Below, one piece after another: positions 1 to 7,692 of a stretch of 40,668 nucleotides of DNA (position 1 is the stretch's first letter; each line of letters begins with the position of its first letter). The stretch is taken from assembly GCA_009781185.1 (NCBI GenBank), contig WQYP01000018.1, positions 1-40,668 on the forward strand, in the 5' to 3' direction. This stretch comes from Phycisphaerales bacterium (GTDB lineage Bacteria > Planctomycetota > Phycisphaerae > WQYP01). The notes beneath the pieces were generated by a model that was not told where the DNA came from, made no database searches, and saw only the letters and a program-made list of their open reading frames with translations. A program made the position numbers and the translations under genes.

Positions 1-326
1 CCACGACCCGACCCCGCAGCACGTTTTACTACAAATGGATGATCAACACCGGCTACTCCACAAGGCTACTCCACAAATTGTTGTATCAATAAAAATCCGG
101 GGGGCCCATTGTGGAAGTCAGGACAATTTGGAGTAGCTCCAAAATGGTGTCCAATCCTACAAAAAACGATTCCCGCCGATCACCTCAGCGACATCACACC
201 ACCCCCCCTCCCTGTCCCCCCTCCACCAGCAATTCAGACGCTATCTTCGCAAGAAACTGATCACGAACCCCCCAAATAGTTTCTATACCATGAGAGCCGC
301 CCCGAGTATTCTGTAAAAATCGCCGG
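1..326. other. Non-coding left edge
   Basis: No convincing gene was found here. The open frames that enter it lack a ribosome binding site and recognisable protein character. A perfect 13-bp tandem duplication (GGCTACTCCACAA at 51-63 and 64-76) and a C-rich stretch near 190-225 are the only structures noticed. The region lies downstream of the leftward DUF1634 gene. Confidence 0.5.
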
Positions 327-758
327 TCAAGCCCCTTCCGCTTTGCCGAGGATGAGCGAGAGGATGAGGATGGCGAGCACGAGGGCGGAGATGATCGCGA
401 AGGTGCGATTTTTTTGGAAAGCAAAAGCGAAGATCGCGGTGGCGACGGAGACGATGGGGGTCAGGAGGAGCACCATCAGGCCGAGGATGACGAAGCCCTG
501 GCCGCGGAAATGACCGATACGCTCGCACATCTCTCCAAGTGTGTGGGGGAAAGGTTCGGAGAGGCTGGAGAGATCCTCGAGGTGGCGAGCGTGGGTGAAG
601 TAATCGGGCTCATGATGGATAAAGGTCAGGACGGTGCCAAAGAGGACCAGGGCGATGCTGAGGGTCACGCCGACGCGAAGGATGTAGCTGAGGGCGTTTT
701 CCACGCGGAAAGTGGCCGGTTTCTCGGCGATGTTGGGGGGAGAGGGGGGATACGTCAT
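327..758 (-). CDS. DUF1634 membrane protein, partner of TauE/SafE exporter
   Basis: This 143-residue protein has three hydrophobic segments, at about residues 25-47, 90-112 and 118-138. It resembles the DUF1634 family, which is commonly encoded beside TauE/SafE-type anion exporters. Its ATG overlaps the TGA of the exporter gene as ATGA at 755-758, so the two are almost certainly translated together. The role is probably accessory to export of sulfite or an organosulfonate-derived anion at the inner membrane. Substrate and mechanism are unknown. The family call rests on topology, size and context rather than on a catalytic motif. Confidence 0.8.
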   Translation of the reverse strand: MTYPPSPPNIAEKPATFRVENALSYILRVGVTLSIALVLFGTVLTFIHHEPDYFTHARHLEDLSSLSEPFPHTLGEMCERIGHFRGQGFVILGLMVLLLTPIVSVATAIFAFAFQKNRTFAIISALVLAILILSLILGKAEGA

Positions 759-1597
759 GAATAGATGCCTTTGTAAATCATCTGGCCGGAGATCAGCAGG
801 AGCACGGCGATAAAAACGATACGAACGGTTTTGGAGTGGATTTTAGGAAGGAGCTTGGCGCCCAGGACGGCGCCGCAGAGCACGCCGACGGAGACCGGGG
901 CGGCAATGAGGGGATTGATCCGCCCGCGTGCAAAGAAGAGCCCTGCTGATGCCGCGGCGGTGATGCCCATCATGAAGTTGCTCGTCGCGGTGGAGACTTT
1001 GAAGGGGAGTCTCATGGCCAGGTCGAGTGCGGGGACTTTCAGAGCGCCCGAGCCGATGCCCAGGAGGCCCGAGACCACGCCGGCGATGTACATCAGGAAG
1101 AGTCCCAGGGGCGTGCGGGCAATGCGGTAGTGGATGTCGCGTTGTTCGATGTGGTCGAAGTAATGGCCGTGGAGGTGGAGTTTGTCGGCGAAGGGGTCGG
1201 AGGGAGGGGGAATGGAGGGGGAGTCTTTTCGGTGGCTGTGGAACATCATGAGGGCGGAGTAGCCGAGGATGATGCCGAAGATGATGAAGAGCCAGCGTTG
1301 GTCGAAGAGTCCGTTGAGATAGCCGCCGGTGAGAGCACCGGCCGTGGTGGCGACGGAGAGAAGAATGGCCAGTCGCAGATTGGTCATGTGCTCCTTAACG
1401 TAAGTCGCCGCAGCGCCGGACGAAGTCGCAATAACAGAAATAATCGTCGCCCCGATGGCGTACTTGATCGGAACGCCAAGGAACAGGGTGAGGACGGGAG
1501 TAATGATAATGCCGCCGCCGAGACCCAGGAGCGAACCCAGGAGACCCGCCGCGATGGAAACGGCCAAGATAATGAGCGTGTAGGTAAACGGAGTCAT
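755..1597 (-). CDS. TauE/SafE family sulfite exporter-like permease
   Basis: This 280-residue inner-membrane protein has the two-repeat TauE/SafE layout. The N-terminal repeat starts with a glycine-rich LLGSLLGLGGGIIITP motif (about residues 21-36). A second, related motif, SGLLGIGSGALKVPAL (about 176-191), opens the second half. About eight membrane segments are visible, with a hydrophilic His/Asp-rich linker at about 120-160. The family exports sulfite, sulfoacetate or similar anions; the substrate cannot be read from sequence. It is the first gene of a two-gene unit with the DUF1634 protein, joined by an ATGA overlap. Confidence 0.9.
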   Translation of the reverse strand: MTPFTYTLIILAVSIAAGLLGSLLGLGGGIIITPVLTLFLGVPIKYAIGATIISVIATSSGAAATYVKEHMTNLRLAILLSVATTAGALTGGYLNGLFDQRWLFIIFGIILGYSALMMFHSHRKDSPSIPPPSDPFADKLHLHGHYFDHIEQRDIHYRIARTPLGLFLMYIAGVVSGLLGIGSGALKVPALDLAMRLPFKVSTATSNFMMGITAAASAGLFFARGRINPLIAAPVSVGVLCGAVLGAKLLPKIHSKTVRIVFIAVLLLISGQMIYKGIYS

Positions 1598-1640
1598 AGG
1601 ACGAGGAGTCTAGGGGGGATGAGGAGGCGGTGCAAGAGTA

Positions 1641-1773
1641 TGACAAGGTGAAGGGATGACAGGGTGACAAGGTGACAGGAGCACCGCGTGGTAACGCGGT
1701 GGTGATTGGGAATGTGGAGACAAACCCCCGCGTTGCCACGGTGTTCCTTGTCACCTTGTCACCCCTTTACCCT
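1641..1773. repeat. Iterated-word palindrome (GTGACAAG type)
   Basis: The left arm (1641-1680) repeats the word GGTGACAAG/GGTGACAGG. The right arm (about 1745-1773) carries the reverse complement, CCTTGTCACCTTGTCACC. The core between them contains a small hairpin, ACCGCGTGGTAACGCGGT, near 1682-1702. The right arm runs into the flhB stop codon at 1767-1769. The structure could fold in RNA, but there is no T-run, so it does not look like a standard terminator. Confidence 0.75.
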
Positions 1774-2852
1774 GCTCGCCGCACACGCCGCAGGCCTTTC
1801 CCGGCCAGTTCGTACACGTACGCCAGGATTTCTGCGATCGCCTGGTAGAACTCCGGCGGCACTTCCTGGCCGACCTCGACGGTTTTGTACAACGCCTGCG
1901 CCAAGGGTTTTCTCTCCAGGATCGGTACGCCGTTGGCGACGGCAATCTGCCGAATCCGCGCCGCCAGGAATCCCGCCCCCTTCGCCACCACTTTGGGAGA
2001 ACTCATGGTCTCCGGATCGTAGCGGATCGCGATTGCCAGTTCTGTTGGATTTGTCACGACCACATCTGCCGTCGGTACGTCACGGTGAATTCGCTGCAGG
2101 ATCATCTTTCTCGCCAACTGACGTCGGCGACCTTTGATCACCTGGTCGCCCTCCATTCGCCGGGCTTCGTCCTTGATTTCCTGCTTGGACATGCGGATGT
2201 CTCGTTCGAAGCTCCATTTCTGCCAGATCCAGTCAGCAAGCGCGAGGATGAACATCGCCAGAGCGATCCGCCACGCCAGGGCGTAAATAATCCCCGCGCC
2301 CACCGCGAAATTCTCCGGGAACTCAACTCCCGAAAGCGACAGGATCACCGGTAACTGTTTGTTGATCTCCATGTATACAATTACACCAATCAAGATCAGT
2401 TTGCCGATGTTCATGCCCATCCGCATCCAGTTCCGGCTCGCGAACAGCCGGCCGAACCCATTCAACGGATTCAATTTCGAAAGTTTTGGCATCAGCGGCT
2501 GTGCGCTGAGATGAAATCCCACCTGCAATCCCGTCGTCAGAAACGCCACCAGCGCCACCGTAATCAACAGCGGCGCCACAATCCTGAGCGCATAGGGCAT
2601 CCCGATCCGCAACGAACTCTCCAGTATCCGTTGCGGCTCGTCCCACGACTGGTTCCCCAACAGAGCCCGGAGCAGATCCGCCATCGACGACACGAACGTT
2701 CTGGACATGATCCAGAGCGCCACGAGCGCCACGAGCAACAGCGTTGCCGAGGTCAAATCCTGCGACTTGGCGACTTGTCCGGAGTCTCTCGCCTCCTCAC
2801 GCCGCTTGGGTGTCGCGGCTTCTGTCTTGTCGCCATAGGATTCGTCTGCCAT
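1767..2852 (-). CDS. flhB: Flagellar export switch protein FlhB
   Basis: FlhB is the inner-membrane gate component of the flagellar type III export apparatus. Its cytoplasmic domain self-cleaves to switch substrate class. The 361-residue length is usual. The N-terminus has the conserved KTEAATPKRREEARDSGQVAKS pattern (residues 9-30), followed by four membrane segments (about 33-52, 87-110, 150-165, 185-210) and the cytoplasmic domain with IKDEARRMEGD. The cleavage motif, normally NPTH, reads NPTE (N268-P269-T270-E271). It is the last gene of a fliNOPQR-flhB order and ends inside a palindromic repeat. The 21-base gap from fliR implies co-transcription. Confidence 0.95.
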   Translation of the reverse strand: MADESYGDKTEAATPKRREEARDSGQVAKSQDLTSATLLLVALVALWIMSRTFVSSMADLLRALLGNQSWDEPQRILESSLRIGMPYALRIVAPLLITVALVAFLTTGLQVGFHLSAQPLMPKLSKLNPLNGFGRLFASRNWMRMGMNIGKLILIGVIVYMEINKQLPVILSLSGVEFPENFAVGAGIIYALAWRIALAMFILALADWIWQKWSFERDIRMSKQEIKDEARRMEGDQVIKGRRRQLARKMILQRIHRDVPTADVVVTNPTELAIAIRYDPETMSSPKVVAKGAGFLAARIRQIAVANGVPILERKPLAQALYKTVEVGQEVPPEFYQAIAEILAYVYELAGKGLRRVRRAG

Positions 2853-2873
2853 GCGTTCCCACCAAAGTGCAAG

Positions 2874-3653
2874 TTACAGATTCAGCAGTCTTGCGATCGC
2901 CGCCGACAACGTTTGAAACGCTTCCCGCGAGACCGCCGCCCAGCTCACGACCCCCGCGCCCACCATCAGGAACCCGACGATCAGGTTGATGCTGATGCCC
3001 ATGGTCATGAGGTTCATTTGTGGCATCGCCCGCGCCATCAGGCCGTTGGTGAGCGTCGCGGTGAAAAAGGTCACCAGAGCCGGCATGGCAATGCGAGTCG
3101 CCGCGTGATACGCCGCGGCCAGGCAGCCGCACAGCCCATTCAGCATCGCCTGGGCGCTCAGCCCCCCCTCGCCCATCGGAACTGTCTGGTAGCTGTAAAC
3201 GATCGCATTGATGATCTCCCGATGTCCGCCCATCGCGAGAAAGACCATCAGCGCCAGCCAGAAGGCCAGTTGTTCGATCACCGTCGATTGGTCTTCGAAT
3301 GTAGGATTGTAGATAGTTGCAAGCGACAGGCCCATCTGCTGGCTCACCATGAGAGCGCCGGCCTGAATCCCCGCGAACACCGCCGCCAGCATTAATCCGA
3401 TCGCCAAGCCCACCGACATTTCTCCCGCGATGGCCGCCACCAGCCCGATGAGGTTGTCCGGCACCACTCCCGCGTGGGGCACCACCTGCCAGACACAAAA
3501 CGCCAGCGCCAGCGCCAGGAGCGCCCGCACCTGTCCCGGGATGGTCGTCGTATTAAAAAACGGCGCAAAGGCCAGCAGTCCCGCCACCCGGAACAGGACC
3601 AGGAGGAACGGCGCAACGAGCGGATAAAATGGTACCAGGTCGCCAAACATCAC
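2874..3653 (-). CDS. fliR: Flagellar biosynthesis protein FliR
   Basis: FliR is part of the FliPQR export gate in the centre of the flagellar MS ring. The 259-residue protein has about six hydrophobic segments and the family features FRVAGLLAFAPFF near residue 22, IPGQVRALLALALAF at about 38, and QAGALMVSQQMGLSLATIYNP in the middle. Its ATG overlaps the fliQ stop by four bases (3650-3653), which indicates tight translational coupling to the gene before it. Length and topology match the family. Confidence 0.95.
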   Translation of the reverse strand: MMFGDLVPFYPLVAPFLLVLFRVAGLLAFAPFFNTTTIPGQVRALLALALAFCVWQVVPHAGVVPDNLIGLVAAIAGEMSVGLAIGLMLAAVFAGIQAGALMVSQQMGLSLATIYNPTFEDQSTVIEQLAFWLALMVFLAMGGHREIINAIVYSYQTVPMGEGGLSAQAMLNGLCGCLAAAYHAATRIAMPALVTFFTATLTNGLMARAMPQMNLMTMGISINLIVGFLMVGAGVVSWAAVSREAFQTLSAAIARLLNL

Positions 3654-3907
3654 TGCATCATGAACAAGTGCCGGGTGTAATCAATGAGCCTCTGGAACAT
3701 CCAGGGCATCACCACGATCACCGCGATCGCCATCGCAAAGATCTTCGGCACAAACGTCAGCGTCTGCTCCTGGATCTGCGTAATCGCCTGCACCAGGCTG
3801 ATGATCAATCCGATCACCAATCCGATCACCAGGATCGGCCCCACGATGATCAGCGTGACCATGATCGCATCACGCAACAAATCAATTGCCTGCTCAATCG
3901 TCATCAT
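3650..3907 (-). CDS. fliQ: Flagellar biosynthesis protein FliQ
   Basis: FliQ is a small export-gate subunit. The 85-residue protein has two transmembrane helices (about residues 14-38 and 52-74) around a short loop with the family pattern QAITQIQEQTLTFVPKI. It ends with a short basic tail. Size and position between fliP and fliR are standard. About 145 bases separate its start from the end of fliP. That gap is filled by a palindromic repeat, which is unusual for an otherwise compact operon. Confidence 0.95.
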   Translation of the reverse strand: MMTIEQAIDLLRDAIMVTLIIVGPILVIGLVIGLIISLVQAITQIQEQTLTFVPKIFAMAIAVIVVMPWMFQRLIDYTRHLFMMQ

Positions 3908-3929
3908 AAAAACACCTGCTCAAAATTTT

Positions 3930-4033
3930 TGGATTTGGTGATCTGGTGATTTTGACTTCGACACTCGAAAGGCATTCCCGCATACGCGACAGCGCAAATC
4001 ACCAGATCACTCAATCACCAGATCACCAAATCC
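3930..4033. repeat. Iterated-word palindrome, ATCACCAG type, copy 1 (between fliP and fliQ)
   Basis: The left arm GGATTTGGTGATCTGGTGATTT (3931-3953) pairs with a right arm at about 3995-4032, which iterates ATCACCAG and ends in ATCACCAAATCC. The core of about 40 bases is not random. Its reverse complement matches the core of the copy at 5157-5280 in 41 of 49 positions by hand alignment, counting a few arm bases. The two copies therefore belong to one family inserted in opposite orientations. Confidence 0.85.
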
Positions 4034-4052
4034 TCTCTGTGGCTCATTTCCG

Positions 4053-5117
4053 TCATCCAAAGCTCGCCAGAAGCGTCGAACAGACCAGCCGCCATCCGTC
4101 CACCAGCACGAACAGCAGCAACTTGAACGGCAGCGACACCATCACCGGCGGCAATAACTGCATCCCAATCGATATCAACACCGAACTAATCACCATATCA
4201 ATAATCAAAAACGGCAGGTAAATCCGGAACCCCATCAAAAACGCCACTTTCAGTTCGCTGAGCACAAACGCCGGCACCAGCGACGTCGTCTCCACCTCCT
4301 CCCACGTCCGCGGCAGCGTAGCACCCGGATGCGCATAGCCGTGAAACAGATACACATCTTCTTCATTATTGGCCGCTTCGATCTGCTTGATCATGAACGC
4401 CCGCAGATGTCCCTTGGCGATGCCAAACGCCTCGAACTGCGAAATCCGGTTCTCGTTGTACGGCTGAATCGCCTCCGTGTTGATTCTGCTCCACGTCGGC
4501 GCCATCACCAGAAACGTCATGAATAGCGACAACCCGACCAGAATCTGGTTCGGCGGCAACTGGTTCGCCCCAAGCGCCTGACGCAACAGCGACATCACAA
4601 TGACGATCCGCGTAAAGCAGGTCATCATCAGCAAAATCGACGGCGCCAGCGTCAGCACCGACAACAGCAGCAAGATCTGCAGCGACGACGAAAGCCGCTT
4701 CGGCTCCGTGGTCGTCGGAATCGTCCGCGAAATATCCGGCAACGCAATGGCGTCAGGCTGTCCCGTTTCGACCTCCCCCCCCCCTGTCTCCGTCGGATTC
4801 ATCGTCCGAGCGGGCATTCCCAGATAGCCCATCAATTGTTGCAGTCGCTGTTCCTGGAAATCCTTCTGCGTCGGCGGACCCTGTTGCGGATTCAGCACAA
4901 CAACCGTCGGCGACGCCGCATACCCCCGCATCGCCAGCAGCATCACCAGCACAACAACCATCCAACCGATCACGCCACGGTCATTGCATTTGACGATCAG
5001 AGCCGCGACCGCCAGGGAGCGACTGGCGTTGTTTTCGCATCGCACGGTCGCTCCCTTACGGTCGCGGCTCTGATGATCCAATGCACTCGCCTTCGACATG
5101 GCGCCATCCTGACTCAT
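4053..5117 (-). CDS. fliP: Flagellar biosynthesis protein FliP (N-terminus uncertain)
   Basis: FliP is the main pore-forming subunit of the flagellar export gate. The family core is clear: TCFTRIVIVMSLLRQALG, then PPNQILVGLSLFMTFLVMAPT, and the C-terminal pair of helices ending in a GWRLVCSTLLASF-type tail. The annotated 354-residue frame is longer than a typical FliP of about 245-300. Its first 50 residues are mostly the translation of a palindromic repeat (SRDRKGAT...RSLAVAA). A plausible alternative start is Met53 (4961), directly before a signal-peptide-like stretch MVVVLVMLLAMRGYAA. No strong ribosome site decides between them. A 10-base G tract on the coding strand (4775-4784) encodes glycines in the periplasmic linker. 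Confidence 0.9.
   Translation of the reverse strand: MSQDGAMSKASALDHQSRDRKGATVRCENNASRSLAVAALIVKCNDRGVIGWMVVVLVMLLAMRGYAASPTVVVLNPQQGPPTQKDFQEQRLQQLMGYLGMPARTMNPTETGGGEVETGQPDAIALPDISRTIPTTTEPKRLSSSLQILLLLSVLTLAPSILLMMTCFTRIVIVMSLLRQALGANQLPPNQILVGLSLFMTFLVMAPTWSRINTEAIQPYNENRISQFEAFGIAKGHLRAFMIKQIEAANNEEDVYLFHGYAHPGATLPRTWEEVETTSLVPAFVLSELKVAFLMGFRIYLPFLIIDMVISSVLISIGMQLLPPVMVSLPFKLLLFVLVDGWRLVCSTLLASFG
4990..5085. repeat. SRDREGA-type palindrome at the 5' end of fliP
   Basis: The left arm GATCAGAGCCGCGACCGCCA (from 4995) continues into GGGAGCGAC. The right arm CGGTCGCTCCCTTACGGTCG (from 5045) continues into CGGCTCTGATGATCC. Pairing extends outward into GCATT/AATGC. The element lies in frame with the fliP reading frame and would encode SRDRKGAT...RSLAVAA if translated. 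It is the same family as the element inside recG at 35876-36004. Confidence 0.9.
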
Positions 5118-5156
5118 TCACGCCCGCATCCTGCGGACGCCCTGACCATTTCAACT

Positions 5157-5280
5157 TTGGATTTGGTGATCCGGTGATTGAGTGATCTGGTGATTTATGC
5201 TGGCGCATATGCGAGAGTACCTTTCGATTGCCAAAGTCAAAATCACCAGATCACCAGATTACCAAATCACCAGATCATCC
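5157..5280. repeat. Iterated-word palindrome, ATCACCAG type, copy 2 (between fliO and fliP)
   Basis: The left arm (about 5158-5196) reads GGATTTGGTGATCCGGTGATTG and continues with further TGATCTGGTGATT words. The right arm (about 5238-5280) iterates AATCACCAGATCACCAG. The core shares the words ATGCG and CCTTTCGA with the core of copy 1 when that is reverse-complemented. Here the element fills the fliO-fliP gap. Confidence 0.85.
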
Positions 5281-5302
5281 CCTGTGAGAACCCGTCTTAC
5301 GT

Positions 5303-6439
5303 TTATTGCGGAATACTATCCCGCACCGAGCGGACCTGTTTGCGAAGCTGCATCAATTGCCGCTTCGCCGCGGCCATTTCGTCGAGCTGGCTGTCCAAAT
5401 CCTCCGGCTCCATCGATGATGTCATCGATCTCGATTCCCGTGATTCAGACAAACGCGATTTAGACGAGTGCTGCTCAATCAAGCGCGACCCCAAATCGTC
5501 ATCGTCCGACTTTTCCAAGTCCATTCGCGCATTGGCCAGCAGCTTCGTAAACCCCGCCTGGATCGACTTGGGACTCGTCCCTTCGATCTGCCCCATGATC
5601 TTGGCCACTTCCGTCGGCTCATTGATCACCAGTACCGATTGGCTCTGGTCTTTTCCCTGATTGATCGCCACGATCTGCGACCCAATGCGTACCAGCACCA
5701 GCGATTGATTTTTGTTCAGCGGATGCCGGGCCAGGATTTCGATGACGCCTTTGCCGTTGCTCGCCTGGGCGCCCGGGACGAATTTTTTCGCCAGTGCCTT
5801 GCCCACGAAAACCAGCCCTAAAATCAGGCACAACGCTCCGCCGACCTTCACCATTTCCATCAGTCCCGGCATCACCCCGCTTCCCCCGCCGCCCGTCACC
5901 GCCGCCTTGTCGCCGGAAGTTTCCGAACCATTGCCGCCAATCGGCCTCTTTTCCAGCGGCAGCATCGTTGACTTGATCGTCTCCGCAGGCATTGAGACCA
6001 CGAACTCAGGCACTGCATGTGACGCCGTCGCCGCCGTCTGGGTTTCCGACACCACCGTTTTGACGGTCGTGTCATCCGCGTTCTCGGCCCCCCCTCCCGC
6101 CGTTGCCGTCGATGGCTGACGGGTCGGCGCCGGGATCGTCGTCGCCGCCACCGCTGTCGGAACAGGTGGAACCGTAGGCACCGCGGCGGCTGGACTTCTC
6201 GGCGCTGCAACCGGCGGCATCGGAACGACCACCAACGACGAAGTAGCCGGAGCAGCGCCAGGCACCTCCGCCGATTCAATCGCCGCCTTCCCCATCGCCT
6301 GACCAAACACTCCCCCCCCCCCTCCTCCTCCGCCCGGCACAACCGTACCCACGGCCAGACCGACGATCATCGCCGCCCATTTCGACCTGAATGGAAAGAA
6401 TTTCAATGGAAAAAACGATCGCTGTGATTGACCTTCCAT
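5303..6439 (-). CDS. fliO: Flagellar biosynthesis protein FliO-like
   Basis: FliO is a bitopic membrane protein that assists FliP assembly. The start chosen is Met61 of the longest frame (6439), which opens a signal or anchor segment (KWAAMIVGLAVGTVV). An 11-base G tract (6312-6322 on the plus strand as C) follows and encodes glycines. A long Pro/Ala/Thr/Val-rich low-complexity linker (about 60-200) leads to a transmembrane helix (VGGALCLILGLVFVGKALAKKF). After it comes the FliO domain, with GKGVIEILARHPLNKNQSLVLVRIGSQIVAI. The Ser/Asp-rich tail ends in a predicted coiled coil. At 378 residues it is much longer than the enterobacterial protein. It sits between fliN and fliP, as expected. Confidence 0.85.
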   Translation of the reverse strand: MEGQSQRSFFPLKFFPFRSKWAAMIVGLAVGTVVPGGGGGGGGVFGQAMGKAAIESAEVPGAAPATSSLVVVPMPPVAAPRSPAAAVPTVPPVPTAVAATTIPAPTRQPSTATAGGGAENADDTTVKTVVSETQTAATASHAVPEFVVSMPAETIKSTMLPLEKRPIGGNGSETSGDKAAVTGGGGSGVMPGLMEMVKVGGALCLILGLVFVGKALAKKFVPGAQASNGKGVIEILARHPLNKNQSLVLVRIGSQIVAINQGKDQSQSVLVINEPTEVAKIMGQIEGTSPKSIQAGFTKLLANARMDLEKSDDDDLGSRLIEQHSSKSRLSESRESRSMTSSMEPEDLDSQLDEMAAAKRQLMQLRKQVRSVRDSIPQ

Positions 6440-6576
6440 GGTCCACCCGTATTCGTTCCGCCGACGTTCCCTCGGCGACCGGGGTGTCCGGCTCCGCCGA
6501 ACAAGTGACGATACTGTATCAAAGCCTGTGCGAAAGTCACGCACAAAATCGCAAAAATGTGACAATTCCGCGCAGA

Positions 6577-6939
6577 TTACTCTTCCGTCGCGGTCACAAT
6601 CTCGTTGATACGGACGCAAAAATTGTCGTTGAGCACCAGGACTTCGCCTCGTGCCACCAGCTGATCGTTCACGAACACATCCACCGGGTCACCGGCGAGC
6701 TTATCGAGTTCCACCACCGACCCCTCCGCCAGCTTGAGCACGTCCTCGATGAGCATCTTGGTCCGCCCAAGTTCGATCTTGACGTTCAGGTCGACATCTT
6801 TGAGCAGATTGATCGCTCCCGCCGGCACATTGCCCAGCACCTTGCTGAAGCTCGGAAGCGCAAAATTCCCCGCTGCCGCACTACCACCCGACGGATCATC
6901 CCTTCCACCCCCAAGCACATCTCGTGCAGTATCAGTCAT
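6577..6939 (-). CDS. fliN: Flagellar motor switch protein FliN
   Basis: FliN forms the distal C-ring of the flagellar switch and docks export substrates. The SpoA domain covers about residues 45-120, with VDLNVKIELGRTKMLIEDVLKLAEGSVVELDKLAGDPVDVFVN and GEVLVLNDNFCVRI. The start MTDTARD was chosen because GGAGG lies six bases upstream, giving 120 residues; two upstream in-frame starts are less well placed. A variable Gly/Ser-rich N-terminal stretch precedes the domain. It heads the leftward fliN-flhB run, and a palindromic repeat sits just upstream. Confidence 0.95.
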   Translation of the reverse strand: MTDTARDVLGGGRDDPSGGSAAAGNFALPSFSKVLGNVPAGAINLLKDVDLNVKIELGRTKMLIEDVLKLAEGSVVELDKLAGDPVDVFVNDQLVARGEVLVLNDNFCVRINEIVTATEE

Positions 6940-6994
6940 ACAGACCTCCGCCGACATTATCGGCACCAAGCCGCTCTGACCGAAAATAAAAAAT

Positions 6995-7068
6995 GGGTAC
7001 CGCGACCGTTAGGGAGCGATGAGGCATCTGCATCGGCCCCCCAACGCTCCCTCACGGTCGCGGTACCA
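6995..7068. repeat. SRDREGA-type palindrome upstream of fliN
   Basis: The left arm GGTACCGCGACCGTTAGGG (from 6996) continues AGCG. The right arm CGCTCCCTCACGGTCGCGGT (from 7045) continues ACC. The outer bases are GGTACC instead of the GAGCCGC seen in fliP and recG, which marks a sub-variant. It lies between the divergent fliN and zinc-ribbon genes. Confidence 0.85.
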
Positions 7069-7104
7069 ACCATTCGCGGCCCACGGTGTCTGAGGGGGAT
7101 GGAT

Positions 7105-7518
7105 ATGGTCTCTCATGTGAATTCCAAGAACAGGGGGGGGGACGAAGGGCTCAGCAAAGGCGCCATCCGCACACGGCGGCGGAGTCGGCGGCTAGCCGGA
7201 TTCATGCTGGTGATTGCCTTGCTCACCGCGGCACCGGGATGGGCTCTCTTTTACATGTCGGTCTTCTCCGCCGTCCGCGCCAAAGAGCAGTCCCCTTACC
7301 AGGCGATCATCGCCTATGCGATCCTGATCGTCTCAAGCGTTACGCTCGTACTCGGGCTCTGGTATCTGCTACTGGCACAGGTGCAACGCATCGCCGGGAT
7401 CGCGGAATCGAAAGAATCGCTCGCCGCCCCGGAGCGAGCCCTCTGCGGCAACTGCGGCTGGCCCCGCGACCCACCCGACCGCTTCTGCAGACACTGCGGC
7501 AAAAGCCTCGTTCAATAA
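7105..7518 (+). CDS. Two-helix membrane protein with C-terminal zinc ribbon
   Basis: The function of this 137-residue protein is unknown. A basic N-terminus contains an Arg-rich stretch (RTRRRSRR). It is followed by two transmembrane helices (about residues 33-52 and 68-92) and a C-terminal zinc-ribbon-like motif CGNCGW...FCRHCG with two CxxC pairs. Zinc-ribbon membrane proteins of this style are frequent in planctomycetes. The start at 7105 is preferred over 7099 because GAGGGGG then sits at a workable distance. A 9-base G tract (7133-7141) lies within the first codons, so slippage here would abolish the protein. It is transcribed away from fliN. Confidence 0.7.
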   Translation: MVSHVNSKNRGGDEGLSKGAIRTRRRSRRLAGFMLVIALLTAAPGWALFYMSVFSAVRAKEQSPYQAIIAYAILIVSSVTLVLGLWYLLLAQVQRIAGIAESKESLAAPERALCGNCGWPRDPPDRFCRHCGKSLVQ

Positions 7519-7692
7519 AAAAATAAAAGTCACAAAGAGTAAAAGTTAAAAGGAAGGTAAAGGGTAAAAGTTAAAAGGTAAAATAGCGAACTTTGGCCGC
7601 GAAAGCGGATGCCGGGGATTACTCAAACACTTTTGGCCTTTTAACTTTTACCTTTTAACTTCCTTTTAACTTTGTAACTTTTAACTTTTTAT
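7519..7692. repeat. Iterated-word palindrome (AAAAGTTA type)
   Basis: The left arm (about 7522-7588) iterates AAAAGTTAAAAGG and GGTAAA. The right arm (about 7637-7692) iterates CCTTTTAACTTTTACC and CTTTTAACTT. The core near 7589-7636 contains GGCCGCGAAAGCGG. It fills exactly the space between two convergent genes and touches the stop codon of the GH1-like gene. A run of similar words (CCTTTTAACTTTCAACTT) recurs as a short single arm near 28516-28533. Confidence 0.8.

Noticed and set aside
414..764. 116-codon frame on the plus strand
   Set aside because: It is antisense to the DUF1634 gene, with an Asp/Glu/Gly-biased composition typical of a shadow frame and no ribosome site.
3930..4033. ATCACCAG repeats considered as a CRISPR array
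   Set aside because: Units are about 8-17 bases with no unique spacers and form inverted arms, and no cas genes are present.
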